Both the position numbers and the translations under genes were made by a program. This document shows positions 17,651 to 25,850 of a stretch of DNA of 27,163 nt, piece after piece (positions within the stretch are counted from its first letter, which is position 1; each line of letters starts with the position of its first letter). The DNA is taken from the NCBI GenBank assembly GCA_964468655.1, contig CAYXUG010000028.1:1-27163 (forward strand), written 5' to 3'. The notes beneath the pieces are model-generated. The model did no database searches. It saw only the letters and a list, made by a program, of their open reading frames with translations, and was not told the origin of the DNA. This stretch comes from CAYXUG01 sp964468655. Its GTDB lineage: Bacteria > Fidelibacterota > Marinisomatia > Marinisomatales > CAYXUG01.

Positions 17651-18079
17651 TTGCAGTGGACTAAAGAAAAATTCATAGAAGATCTTCATAAAAACGCACC
17701 CCAGGAAGTATTAAAAATCAGTGAAACTCTCTGTGATTTTGCTGAAGAAAACGCTGATGAGGTTGCATGGGGAAGAGGGAGCGATTATGGAACAGTCAGT
17801 TTTCGAACCAATTCTGATTTCGGTCTCATTTCCCTTTACCTGTTAACTTCCCGTGGAAAAATAAAATTCCATATCAATGCCATGAGGCAGAAAAATCTTC
17901 CCAAACCGGTCTTAAAAGATTATCTGATTAAATTGGAATCTAACTTTCTCATGGATTTTGATGTGGCGAACTATCCCTCTGACATTTTGGAAGATATTGG
18001 CGAATTGTTCACCACGTCAACTCAATTAACAAAATTTAAGCAGTGTATTGAAGGAATTGTCTATCGGCTGAAGCAGTAA
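17651..18079 (+). CDS. Uncharacterised cytoplasmic protein, 142 aa
   Basis: I do not recognise this family. The protein is soluble, with no signal or membrane helix. The order looks like alpha at the N-terminus (about 1-35), a beta core (about 45-80; WGRGSDYGTVSF, then LISLYLL and KIKFHIN), and alpha at the C-terminus (about 90-142). The start is TTG at 17651 with TGAGG 8 bases upstream; the first internal ATG would remove the beta core. It stands alone: a weak hairpin precedes it and a good terminator follows 21 bases after its stop. The even codon use and good SD argue that it is real. The WGxG-x-YG-x-xSF core recalls small nucleotide- or nucleic-acid-associated domains, but this is too loose for a call. 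Confidence 0.65.
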   Translation: MQWTKEKFIEDLHKNAPQEVLKISETLCDFAEENADEVAWGRGSDYGTVSFRTNSDFGLISLYLLTSRGKIKFHINAMRQKNLPKPVLKDYLIKLESNFLMDFDVANYPSDILEDIGELFTTSTQLTKFKQCIEGIVYRLKQ

Positions 18080-18100
18080 GTTTTTTTGACCATTGAATAC

Positions 18101-18135
18101 AAAATGCCTGTTTGAGTGGTTCTGACAGGCATTTT
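18101..18135 (+). terminator. Rho-independent terminator
   Basis: AAAATGCCTGT (18101-18111) pairs perfectly with ACAGGCATTTT (18125-18135), an 11-bp stem with a 13-base loop. The 3' arm ends in TTTT and runs into AATAT. It lies 21 bases after the stop of the 142-residue gene and separates it from the radical SAM gene. Confidence 0.8.
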
Positions 18136-18199
18136 AATATGGGGTGTTTGAATAACCTTAATCTATCCAATTTCAGTAAAAAAGTCGTAAATTTGTGCT

Positions 18200-19210
18200 A
18201 TGGAAGTAATTGCAAAATGGTGGGAGACCCTTGAGAATAACAAGGTACTTTGTACCCTGTGTCCCCGGTTTTGTAAGATCGGTGATGGTCAGCCGGGATT
18301 TTGTTTCATTCGAAAGAATAAAGGTGGGAAACTGTACCAGAAGGGTTACGGAAGACCCACCGGATTTGCTGTGGATCCCATCGAGAAAAAACCGTTGAAT
18401 CATTTTTTTCCGGGAACACCTGTCTTAAGTTTCGGTACTGCCGGATGCAATCTCGGTTGCAAGTTCTGCCAGAACTGGGATATATCAAAAGCGAAGCTCG
18501 ATGATTTGAATTCACTTGAAGTAACTCCTGAACAGATTGTAAAACTGGCCAAAGACAAAGGATGCCCGAGCATCGCTTACACTTATAACGATCCAACCAT
18601 CTTTGCTGAATTTGTAATTGATGTTGCGAAAGCGGCAACAAAAGAGGGATTAAAAAATGTTATGGTAACAGCGGGATATATTACTCCGGAAGCAAGGAAA
18701 GATGTGTATCCCTACATTGATGCAGTCAATGTTGACCTCAAGGCATTTACAGAAACATTTTATCACAAACTGACATTTTCTCATCTCAAAGAGGTGCTTG
18801 ATACCATTGACTGGCTGTGCAACAAAACGGATGTTTGGGTGGAAATCACCAATCTTGTCATTCCCGCCCAGAACGACAGCATGACTGAAATTGAGCAGAT
18901 GACAGATTGGATTTTAGATCATGTGGGAGACAGTGTTCCACTTCACTTCACGGCGTTTCATCCCGATTTTAAGATGATGGATACACCCAAAACACCTAAA
19001 GAAACACTGGTAGAAGCCAGATCAATTGCCATGGATAAAGGAGTAAAATATGTTTATGTAGGGAATGTGTTTGACGATGACGGGCAGACTACGTTTTGCC
19101 CAGAATGTCATAAACCGCTTATTGAACGAAGCTGGCATTCTGTATTGAATGTTGATATTGATGATCGGCACTGTTCATGCGGAGAGGAAATTCCAATCAT
19201 CTGGAATTAA
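18200..19210 (+). CDS. amrS: AmmeMemoRadiSam-type radical SAM enzyme
   Basis: 336 residues. The radical SAM cluster motif CNLGCKFCQNW uses Cys83, Cys87 and Cys90, preceded by SFGTAG. The N-terminal CxxCPRFCxIxxGQxGFC block and the GRPTGFAVDPIEKKPLNHF block are those of the AmrS subfamily, related to pyruvate formate-lyase activating enzymes. The C-terminus adds FCPECH and HCSCGEE, which look like a small zinc- or cluster-binding tail. The AmmeMemoRadiSam system normally includes AMMECR1 and Memo proteins; neither gene is in the window, and the reaction is not settled to my knowledge. It begins a new unit after the terminator at 18101-18135, with no evident SD. Confidence 0.9.
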   Translation: MEVIAKWWETLENNKVLCTLCPRFCKIGDGQPGFCFIRKNKGGKLYQKGYGRPTGFAVDPIEKKPLNHFFPGTPVLSFGTAGCNLGCKFCQNWDISKAKLDDLNSLEVTPEQIVKLAKDKGCPSIAYTYNDPTIFAEFVIDVAKAATKEGLKNVMVTAGYITPEARKDVYPYIDAVNVDLKAFTETFYHKLTFSHLKEVLDTIDWLCNKTDVWVEITNLVIPAQNDSMTEIEQMTDWILDHVGDSVPLHFTAFHPDFKMMDTPKTPKETLVEARSIAMDKGVKYVYVGNVFDDDGQTTFCPECHKPLIERSWHSVLNVDIDDRHCSCGEEIPIIWN

Positions 19211-19218
19211 GGGAAAGT

Positions 19219-19419
19219 ATGGTATATTTTTTGTGGGTGATTTCATTTGTTTTTTTTCTTGGCATCGGTCTTGTTTTTCTTGCAGCATTAAAAACCTCCT
19301 CACCCGAGGATAATGAAAACAGCAAGGACCTTGAAGAATGGGACTGCCCTTCCTGCGGATTTCATGTGCAATTAGGAGTGGAGTGCATTTACTGTGGTGA
19401 GAAAAAACCGGCAAAATAA
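19219..19419 (+). CDS. Small single-pass membrane protein with zinc ribbon
   Basis: 66 residues from ATG 19219. One hydrophobic helix at about 2-24 is followed by an acidic linker (SPEDNENSKDLEE) and a CPSCG/CIYCG zinc ribbon (four Cys in two CxxC pairs). The frame is open upstream to 19177, inside amrS, but that extension is hydrophilic and would bury the membrane segment; GGGAAAG precedes the chosen ATG. It lies 8 bases after amrS and 11 bases before the next membrane protein, so all three are probably co-transcribed. No function can be given. Confidence 0.7.
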   Translation: MVYFLWVISFVFFLGIGLVFLAALKTSSPEDNENSKDLEEWDCPSCGFHVQLGVECIYCGEKKPAK

Positions 19420-19430
19420 TTTGGATTTAT

Positions 19431-20069
19431 ATGGCTGAACCGGTCACTGCAATAACAGATTTTTTGCTATGCCTTTTATCTCTTTATTGTGGTGTTCGGC
19501 TGACCGAACAGTACTGGAAAACTTTTCAGGTTTCTCATTTTCATCTTTCCTGTTTCTTCTTTTTGTTGATTATCAGTTCTGTTTTAGGCGGACTTTTTCA
19601 TACCTTCCGGTATTCATTTACAGAAACTTTGGTTGAAACGATATGGACACTCACAATGGCTTCTGCCGGAGTTACCGTATTTTTTCTTTTGCTGTTTATT
19701 ATAGCGATATCTGTTTCCTATCGAACATTCAGCGTAATTAAGTGGATTCCTATCGTAGCACTCTTCGTATTTATAGGTAAAACAACACAACACTTCTCCA
19801 CCTCTCCACTTTTCCAATTCTCCATCCCCCCAATTATCTTCTCATTCATAATAATAGGGAATCAATTGATTCGACAACCATCTTATGGTGTTAGAATGAT
19901 CCTCAGGAGTTTATGTATATTCCTGATTGGCGGATTGATATTACAAAGTGGAATTTCATTCTCAATTTTTAATCATAATGATTTGTTTCATCTTTTCATG
20001 ATGCTTGGTATTTGTGTATTGTATAGGGGTGGGAGTGAGATTGATGATTATGATAAATCAATCATCTAA
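19431..20069 (+). CDS. Seven-helix membrane protein (DUF6962/CREST-like)
   Basis: 212 residues with about seven hydrophobic helices and short loops. Two features suggest more than a structural role: SSVLGGLFHTF at the end of helix 2, and HNDLFHLFMMLG at the start of helix 7. Seven helices with a Ser/His pair in helix 2 and two His in helix 7 recall the CREST superfamily of membrane hydrolases (ceramidases, PAQR and relatives), and the overall look fits DUF6962. I did not find a clear third-helix Asp. Between helices 4 and 5 the DNA is a C/T-rich tract (about 19787-19838). The start has no strong SD. Membrane location is sure; the hydrolase idea is tentative. Confidence 0.7.
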   Translation: MAEPVTAITDFLLCLLSLYCGVRLTEQYWKTFQVSHFHLSCFFFLLIISSVLGGLFHTFRYSFTETLVETIWTLTMASAGVTVFFLLLFIIAISVSYRTFSVIKWIPIVALFVFIGKTTQHFSTSPLFQFSIPPIIFSFIIIGNQLIRQPSYGVRMILRSLCIFLIGGLILQSGISFSIFNHNDLFHLFMMLGICVLYRGGSEIDDYDKSII

Positions 20070-20123
20070 TCTGTTTGTGAACCACCAAAAAACATTTAAA
20101 TTCCACCCCAATTTTCTAATCAT

Positions 20124-21422
20124 ATGCGAATAGATATAACAAATAAAAATTCATTTACTTTTGAAATGCAGGTGCAGGTTCCATGGTCTGAACTGGAAGG
20201 TCATTTTGAAAAGACATTGAGAAAGGTTAGTGGAAAAGTCCAAATCCCAGGTTTCCGGAAAGGGAAAGTACCAAGAGATCAAGTTGTAAAAATGTATCTT
20301 CCCCAGATTGAAGCAGATTTTGCTGAGGAATCAGTCAATAAATATTACCTTCAGGCGTTGGATGAAAAGGAACAGATTCCTATCAATCAGGCAAAAATCC
20401 AGAAACTGGATTTCAGTTATGGAGGCGACTTGTCGTTTACTGCGCTGTTTGAAGTAGAACCGCCTGTTGAACTGCCCAAATATCAAAAAAAAATGAAGGT
20501 GAAGAAAAATGTTTATATTCCAGATGAAGAGGATGTGAACATTTACATCAAGGAAATCCGCCAGCAGTTTGCAGAATTAAAAACAGTGGAGTCAGGATCG
20601 GAGGATGGTCATTTACTACTGGGTGATATGCAGGAATTGGATGAGTCGGGTTTACCAATCATCGGTAAAAAAGTGGAGGATAAATATATCAAAGTGGGAG
20701 AGGGGCTTTTTGGAGGCGATAATCTTACCAAATTAACAGGATTAAAATCAGGAGATGAAGCCAAAATTACCATTTCAAATCCTGACAGTAATCAAATTCG
20801 GAACTACAGCATTACTGTTAAAAATGTCCACGAAGAAATACTGCCTGAACTCGATAAAGATTTTATGAATAAAATATTCCCCAATACGGATAATGAGGAA
20901 GATTTCAGGAAAAAAATAATGGGATCCACTGAATCAAATCTAAAAAAAGATTCCGAAGACCAGCTTAATGAAGCGGTAATTGATTATTTTATCCAATCCA
21001 CACCGCTGGAAGTCCCGTCCTCCATGGTGGATAATTACATAAACCGGATGGTTGATGACGCCATCAGCAGAAACGGTGAAGAGTTTGATGAAGAAAAATT
21101 CAAGGATGCTGTGAGACCTTCGGCGGTTAAAAATATTAAATGGTTCCTGATTAGAAAGGAACTGATCAAAAAAGAAGACTTGAAAATTGAAGGCACCGAA
21201 CTTGACAGAAAAGTTGAAGAATTTGTGAATCATTCCGAAGAAGACCGGAAGCAGGAAATTTTACGGTTTTACAAGAAACCGAGCAACAGGGAAGACCTGA
21301 GAGAGTCCATGTTGACTAAAAAACTTTTTGAATTTCTTAAAGGAGTTGCTAAAATTACGGAACAGAAGGTATATACCAAGGATATCAGAAAACAGCGAAC
21401 TATGAAAAACGTAGAAGGGTAA
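20124..21422 (+). CDS. tig: Trigger factor
   Basis: Ribosome-bound chaperone for nascent chains. 432 residues, normal length. The ribosome-docking signature GFRKGKVP starts at residue 43. The middle (about 150-245) is the FKBP-like part, clearly diverged (GDMQELDESGLP, then LTGLKSGDEAKI), so prolyl isomerase activity is doubtful. The rest is the long helical chaperone body, rich in Lys/Glu, ending with a short basic tail. It sits 3 bases before clpP, the classic tig-clpP order. The 54-base upstream gap shows no SD. Confidence 0.95.
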   Translation: MRIDITNKNSFTFEMQVQVPWSELEGHFEKTLRKVSGKVQIPGFRKGKVPRDQVVKMYLPQIEADFAEESVNKYYLQALDEKEQIPINQAKIQKLDFSYGGDLSFTALFEVEPPVELPKYQKKMKVKKNVYIPDEEDVNIYIKEIRQQFAELKTVESGSEDGHLLLGDMQELDESGLPIIGKKVEDKYIKVGEGLFGGDNLTKLTGLKSGDEAKITISNPDSNQIRNYSITVKNVHEEILPELDKDFMNKIFPNTDNEEDFRKKIMGSTESNLKKDSEDQLNEAVIDYFIQSTPLEVPSSMVDNYINRMVDDAISRNGEEFDEEKFKDAVRPSAVKNIKWFLIRKELIKKEDLKIEGTELDRKVEEFVNHSEEDRKQEILRFYKKPSNREDLRESMLTKKLFEFLKGVAKITEQKVYTKDIRKQRTMKNVEG

Positions 21423-21425
21423 AAT

Positions 21426-22019
21426 ATGACAATAAAATCTCAAGTCATTCCGATGGTAGTAGAACAATCCGGGAGAGTAGAACGTGCCTATGATATTTAT
21501 TCCCGGCTGTTAAAGGAACGCATTGTTTTTCTCGGCATGCCCATTGATGACAATGTAGCAAGTCTGGTGATTGCTCAACTTTTATTTTTAGAAGCGGAAA
21601 ATGCGGAAAAGGATATTTCTCTTTATATTAATACGCCCGGTGGAAGCGTTACAGCGGGGCTCGGAATTTTGGATACCATGAATTATATCAACCCGGAAGT
21701 GAGTACCATATGCATGGGACAGGCAGCGAGTATGGGTGCTGTACTTTTATCTGCTGGAACAAAAAAGAAGAGATTTGCATTACCAAATGCAAGAATTATG
21801 ATTCACCAGCCATGGGGAGGAACCCAGGGAGCGGCAAGTGATATTCAAATTCATGCTCAGGAAATTCTTGCCATGAAAGAACGTCTTAATAAAATACTCG
21901 CAAAAAATACAGGTCAGAATTTAAAGAAAATTGAAAAGGATACTGATAGAGATTTTTTCATGACCGCCGAAGACTCTAAAAAGTACGGAATAATAGATAA
22001 TTTTTTATCGAAGCGTTAA
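21426..22019 (+). CDS. clpP: ATP-dependent Clp protease proteolytic subunit
   Basis: 197-residue serine peptidase that forms the double heptameric chamber of the Clp protease. The catalytic triad is Ser102 (GQAASMGA), His127 (MIHQP) and Asp176 (DTDRDFFM); the spacings of 25 and 49 residues match E. coli ClpP. SGRVERAYDIYSRLLKERI and YINTPGGSVTAG are also typical. The few residues before VEQSGR are the usual processed propeptide region. It is coupled to tig. The ATPase gene clpX, which often comes next, is absent; a 173-base gap and the cyanophycin genes follow. Confidence 0.97.
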   Translation: MTIKSQVIPMVVEQSGRVERAYDIYSRLLKERIVFLGMPIDDNVASLVIAQLLFLEAENAEKDISLYINTPGGSVTAGLGILDTMNYINPEVSTICMGQAASMGAVLLSAGTKKKRFALPNARIMIHQPWGGTQGAASDIQIHAQEILAMKERLNKILAKNTGQNLKKIEKDTDRDFFMTAEDSKKYGIIDNFLSKR

Positions 22020-22114
22020 TAGCCACTTTTTGTTAAGATAGTTCCTCAAAGAATTTTTATTATTTAAAAATTGTCGAGTTTTTTTATAAAAATCTGATTT
22101 AGAGTAAAAGTCGG

Positions 22115-22123
22115 GGAGGTGAT
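22115..22123 (+). promoter_or_regulatory. Orphan perfect anti-16S (SD) match in the cphB leader
   Basis: GGAGGTGAT is a nine-base perfect complement of the usual 16S rRNA 3' end. No ATG, GTG or TTG stands at a normal distance; a TTG overlaps its last base, and only mini-frames of 5-10 codons could use it. The cphB start lies 70 bases downstream. It may be a ribosome-standby or regulatory site, or mark a tiny leader peptide. Confidence 0.45.
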
Positions 22124-22192
22124 TGAAAATAACTAGGACCTTATCGGCTTAAAAAAACATCATTTTATTGAAAAGAGGTAAAAAATATTTAA

Positions 22193-23017
22193 ATGGCACC
22201 ATCTAAAGGAAATCCAAATAAAGGAAGAGGGTATATAATCCCCATTGGAGGAGCTGAGGAGAAAAGCCCGGTCTCGCATATTCTCAGGAGGTTTATTGAA
22301 TTTTGCGGCGGAGAGAATGCAAAAATTGCCATTGTGCCAACCGCATCTATGGTAGATGAAACAGTAAAACCTTATCCGTCACTATTCGAATTACTCGGCG
22401 TAGAGAAGATTTCATTATTGAATATTGAATCTAGGGAAGACTGCAATAGGGATGATAATCTTTCTGAGTTGGAAAGGTCCACTGGAATTTTTATTACGGG
22501 TGGAAACCAGGTTCGTCTCTCAACAATTATTGGAGGGACTCCAATAGCCAAAGCAATTCGGAAATTAAATGCTGATGGTGTTCATGTTGCGGGGACTTCC
22601 GCAGGTGCGGCTATTATGGCGGAACATATGATCTCCGGCGGTGAAAGCGGCGGTACACCAACCATGGGCGGAGTGACTATCAGCCCGGGACTTGGGTTAA
22701 CGAACAGCGTTATTATTGATCAACATTTTTCACAAAGAGACCGTTACGGACGACTTTTTTCAGCATTGTCTTTTAACCCTTTTCTGACAGGATTGGGAAT
22801 TGATGAAGATACTGCTGCCTTTATCAATCCCGAAGGTGAATTTGAAGTCGTTGGCAGCGGAGTAGTTACTGTTGTAGATGCAAGTGAATTAAAAGAGTCA
22901 ACCATTGCATCAGTAAAAAACGGTGCTGCTGTAACACTCATCGGATTAAAGCTCCACGTGCTGGCAGCAGGATCAAGATTTAATCTTATAAGTAAAGAAG
23001 CATTTCCGAAGGAATAA
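22193..23017 (+). CDS. cphB: Cyanophycinase
   Basis: Cytoplasmic serine exopeptidase (S51 family) that cuts cyanophycin into beta-Asp-Arg dipeptides. 274 residues. The nucleophile is Ser136 in GTSAGAAIM. GGNQVRL starts at 103. DQHFSQRDRYGR (Asp176, Gln177, Arg182, Arg184, Arg187) reproduces the spacing of substrate-binding residues I recall from Synechocystis CphB. There is no signal peptide, so it is the intracellular form. The ATG is directly preceded by an in-frame TAA, so no longer start exists; GAGG lies 14 bases upstream, an unusually long spacing. cphA follows after 8 bases, the common cphB-cphA order for storage and reuse of nitrogen-rich polymer. Confidence 0.95.
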   Translation: MAPSKGNPNKGRGYIIPIGGAEEKSPVSHILRRFIEFCGGENAKIAIVPTASMVDETVKPYPSLFELLGVEKISLLNIESREDCNRDDNLSELERSTGIFITGGNQVRLSTIIGGTPIAKAIRKLNADGVHVAGTSAGAAIMAEHMISGGESGGTPTMGGVTISPGLGLTNSVIIDQHFSQRDRYGRLFSALSFNPFLTGLGIDEDTAAFINPEGEFEVVGSGVVTVVDASELKESTIASVKNGAAVTLIGLKLHVLAAGSRFNLISKEAFPKE

Positions 23018-23025
23018 TATCCATA

Positions 23026-25821
23026 ATGAAAATACTGAAGACTAATGTTTATATAGGTCCAAACAAGTATGCTCATTTTCCTGTAATCCGTCATGTGATA
23101 GATTTAGGAATATTGGAAGTATGGCCAACAGGCAAATTAGGGGATAATTTTATTAATGAATTGCTGGATCGGCTTCCCGGATTACATGAGCACGGGTGTT
23201 CTTACAGGGAAAAAGGTGGATTTACGCGACGGTTAAAAGAAGGTGAAGGTACATGGCTGGGGCATGTTTCTGAACATGTAACACTTGAACTTCAGAACGT
23301 GGCAGGTTCTGACGTCACATTTGGAAAAACACGGTCCGTTGGTGAGAAGGGTCAGTATAATTTGGTTTATGAATACAAACAGCGGGATGTGGGTCTTGAA
23401 GCTGGTCGGTTAGGCATGGCTTTAATTATTGATCTCCTGCCGGGAAAACTGAAATCCCAAATTGATGGAGTTGATCCTGAATTCAATTTCGCAGAAAGTC
23501 GGGATGATTTTATTCGTTTTGCCCAACGGTTCGAATTTGGTCCCAGTACTGCGTCACTTGTAAATGCCGGAAGAGATCGGGAAATCCCCTTTATTCGGCT
23601 GAATGAATATTCTCTTGTACAGTTTGGTCACGGAAAATATCAAAAACGGATTCAGGCAACCGTAACAGTAAACACGAGCAATATCGGAGTGGATATTGCC
23701 AGTGACAAAGAATTGACAAACACAATTCTTGGAGATTTGGGTCTGCCTGTTCCAAAACAAAGAATGGCACGCTCTCCTGAAAGGGCAATAAGTGCGGCAA
23801 GGCATATTGGATATCCTGTTGTGTTAAAACCGTTGAATGCCAATCATGGTAGGGGGATTTCAATAAACCTGACTACAGATAATGAAATAAAGATTGCTTT
23901 TGATAAAGCCAGACAACACGGAAGCACCCGAACTATTCTGGTAGAGAAATATGTTACCGGAATGGATCATCGAATGCTGGTTATAGATAATAAACTTGCA
24001 GCAGTGGCAAAGCGTGTACCGGGACATGTGATAGGCGATGATGTACATACAATTCAAGAATTGGTGGACATGGTCAACAGTGACTCCAACAGAGGGATCG
24101 GTCATGAAAAAGTGCTTACAAAAATCCATATCGATGGGCAAGCAGACCGAATTTTAAAAGAAAACAATTTGGCTCTCGAATCTGTCCTTAAAAAAGGTGA
24201 AATTCTCTATCTAAGACGCACAGCAAATCTTTCTACCGGGGGAACCGCTATTGATATGACAGATGTTGTCCATCCCGACAATAAGGAGATGGCTGAACGT
24301 GCGGTAAAAGCTGTGGGACTTGATATTGGTGGCGTGGACTTTTTAACAGATGACATTACGCAATCCTACAAAACCATCGGAGGCGCAATCGTGGAAGTGA
24401 ATGCAGGTCCTGGGTTTAGGATGCATGTTGCACCCAGTGAAGGTGAATCCAGAGATGTTGCCGGGCATGTAATGGACATGCTTTTTCCACTGGGGACACC
24501 AACACGGATACCAATTGCTTCCGTTACAGGGACAAACGGTAAAACAACCACAACACGAATGGTAGCGCATATTCTAAAAACAGCAGGGCATATCGTCGGA
24601 TTTACGAGCACCGATGGAGTTTACATTGACGGACGACTTTCAGTGAAAGGGGATATGACAGGACCGAAATCAGCACAAATGGTATTGAGAGATCCGGATG
24701 TGGACATGGCTGTAATGGAAACGGCTCGCGGCGGATTGATCAGAAGCGGAATGGGATACGGAAGGTGTAATGTAGGTGCCTGCCTGAATATAAGCGCCGA
24801 TCATCTTGGTATTGGTGGTATTGAAAGCGTGGAAGAATTAGCTGAAGTCAAGCGTGTCGTTGTTGAAGTTGCCACCGATGTTGCAGTCCTGAATGCAGAT
24901 GATATCAACTGTCTTAAGATGGCAGACCACACCAAAGCAAGTCGTATTTGTTATGTTACTGTAAATCCCAATCATTCCCTTGTAAAAGAACATATCCAGG
25001 AAGGGGGACTTGCTGTTGTTCTGGAAAAAGGAATCAACGGTGACATGATAACTCTCTACGAAAATGCGACCCAAATTCCTCTTTTATGGACTCACCTCAT
25101 CCCTTCAACCCTTGAAGGCAAGGCAATGCATAATGTACAAAACAGCATGTTTGCAGCTGCAATTTCATACGGATTGGGAAAATCACTTGAAGATGTACGC
25201 CACGGTCTCAGAACATTTGATTCTACATTTTTCCAGACTCCAGGCAGAATGAACGTTTTTGATGATCATCCGTTTAAAGTAATTCTGGATTATGCGCACA
25301 ATCCGGATGCGGTAAAAATGATGTGCGATGTAGTGAGACAGCTTGAACCACAAGGAATGAAAATTTGTGTTATTTCAGCCCCTGGAGACAGGCGCGATGA
25401 AGATATTAAATCTATTGCTGAAATTGCCGCGGAACATTTTGATTATTTTATATGTAGGGCTGATGACAACCGGCGGAAACGGGGAAATGATGAAGTTCCT
25501 AAAATGATGAAAGATGTTCTTATATCCTCCGGTGTAAAGGAAAAAGCTATCGATGTTATTCCGGATGAAGATGAAGCAATAGAAAAAGCACTGCACTTTG
25601 CTAAAGAAAATGATTTATTACTCATTTTTGGCGATAATATAACCAGATGCTGGAAACAGATTATTCATTTCAAACCTGAAGGTGGTGAAAAATCAACTGT
25701 TGAAAATTCTGACCAAGAAACTTTCTCTAAAGAAGTTTTGGAATATTTTTCTCAGAAAGACGGTGAAAATGTTATCAGAGATGAACGGGGTGTGCGTCTC
25801 GCTAAAGAAGAATCTGATTAA
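23026..25821 (+). CDS. cphA: Cyanophycin synthetase
   Basis: Builds cyanophycin, a poly-Asp backbone with Arg on each side chain, from Asp, Arg and ATP. 931 residues, slightly long for the family. The N-domain (about 1-205) contains GHVSEHVTLELQ; its HxxEH (His80, Glu83, His84) fits the metallopeptidase-like site linked to self-priming in some CphA1 enzymes. The ATP-grasp domain (about 206-490), which adds Asp, has KPLNANHGRG (268-277) and EKYVTGMDHRML. The Mur-ligase domain, which adds Arg, has P-loop GTNGKTTTT from 502, then GDMTGPKSA, ETARGGLIRSG and LDYAHNPD. The C-terminus ends with the usual DERGVRLA segment. All three domains look intact. It lies 8 bases after cphB and 29 bases before the second ligase. 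Confidence 0.96.
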   Translation: MKILKTNVYIGPNKYAHFPVIRHVIDLGILEVWPTGKLGDNFINELLDRLPGLHEHGCSYREKGGFTRRLKEGEGTWLGHVSEHVTLELQNVAGSDVTFGKTRSVGEKGQYNLVYEYKQRDVGLEAGRLGMALIIDLLPGKLKSQIDGVDPEFNFAESRDDFIRFAQRFEFGPSTASLVNAGRDREIPFIRLNEYSLVQFGHGKYQKRIQATVTVNTSNIGVDIASDKELTNTILGDLGLPVPKQRMARSPERAISAARHIGYPVVLKPLNANHGRGISINLTTDNEIKIAFDKARQHGSTRTILVEKYVTGMDHRMLVIDNKLAAVAKRVPGHVIGDDVHTIQELVDMVNSDSNRGIGHEKVLTKIHIDGQADRILKENNLALESVLKKGEILYLRRTANLSTGGTAIDMTDVVHPDNKEMAERAVKAVGLDIGGVDFLTDDITQSYKTIGGAIVEVNAGPGFRMHVAPSEGESRDVAGHVMDMLFPLGTPTRIPIASVTGTNGKTTTTRMVAHILKTAGHIVGFTSTDGVYIDGRLSVKGDMTGPKSAQMVLRDPDVDMAVMETARGGLIRSGMGYGRCNVGACLNISADHLGIGGIESVEELAEVKRVVVEVATDVAVLNADDINCLKMADHTKASRICYVTVNPNHSLVKEHIQEGGLAVVLEKGINGDMITLYENATQIPLLWTHLIPSTLEGKAMHNVQNSMFAAAISYGLGKSLEDVRHGLRTFDSTFFQTPGRMNVFDDHPFKVILDYAHNPDAVKMMCDVVRQLEPQGMKICVISAPGDRRDEDIKSIAEIAAEHFDYFICRADDNRRKRGNDEVPKMMKDVLISSGVKEKAIDVIPDEDEAIEKALHFAKENDLLLIFGDNITRCWKQIIHFKPEGGEKSTVENSDQETFSKEVLEYFSQKDGENVIRDERGVRLAKEESD

Positions 25822-25850
25822 TCGATCTGTTTTAATATCGTTGGTTAATT

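Noticed and set aside
19177..19218. Longer start for the zinc-ribbon gene overlapping amrS
   Set aside because: The extra 14 residues are hydrophilic and precede the membrane helix; ATG 19219 with GGGAAAG upstream fits better.
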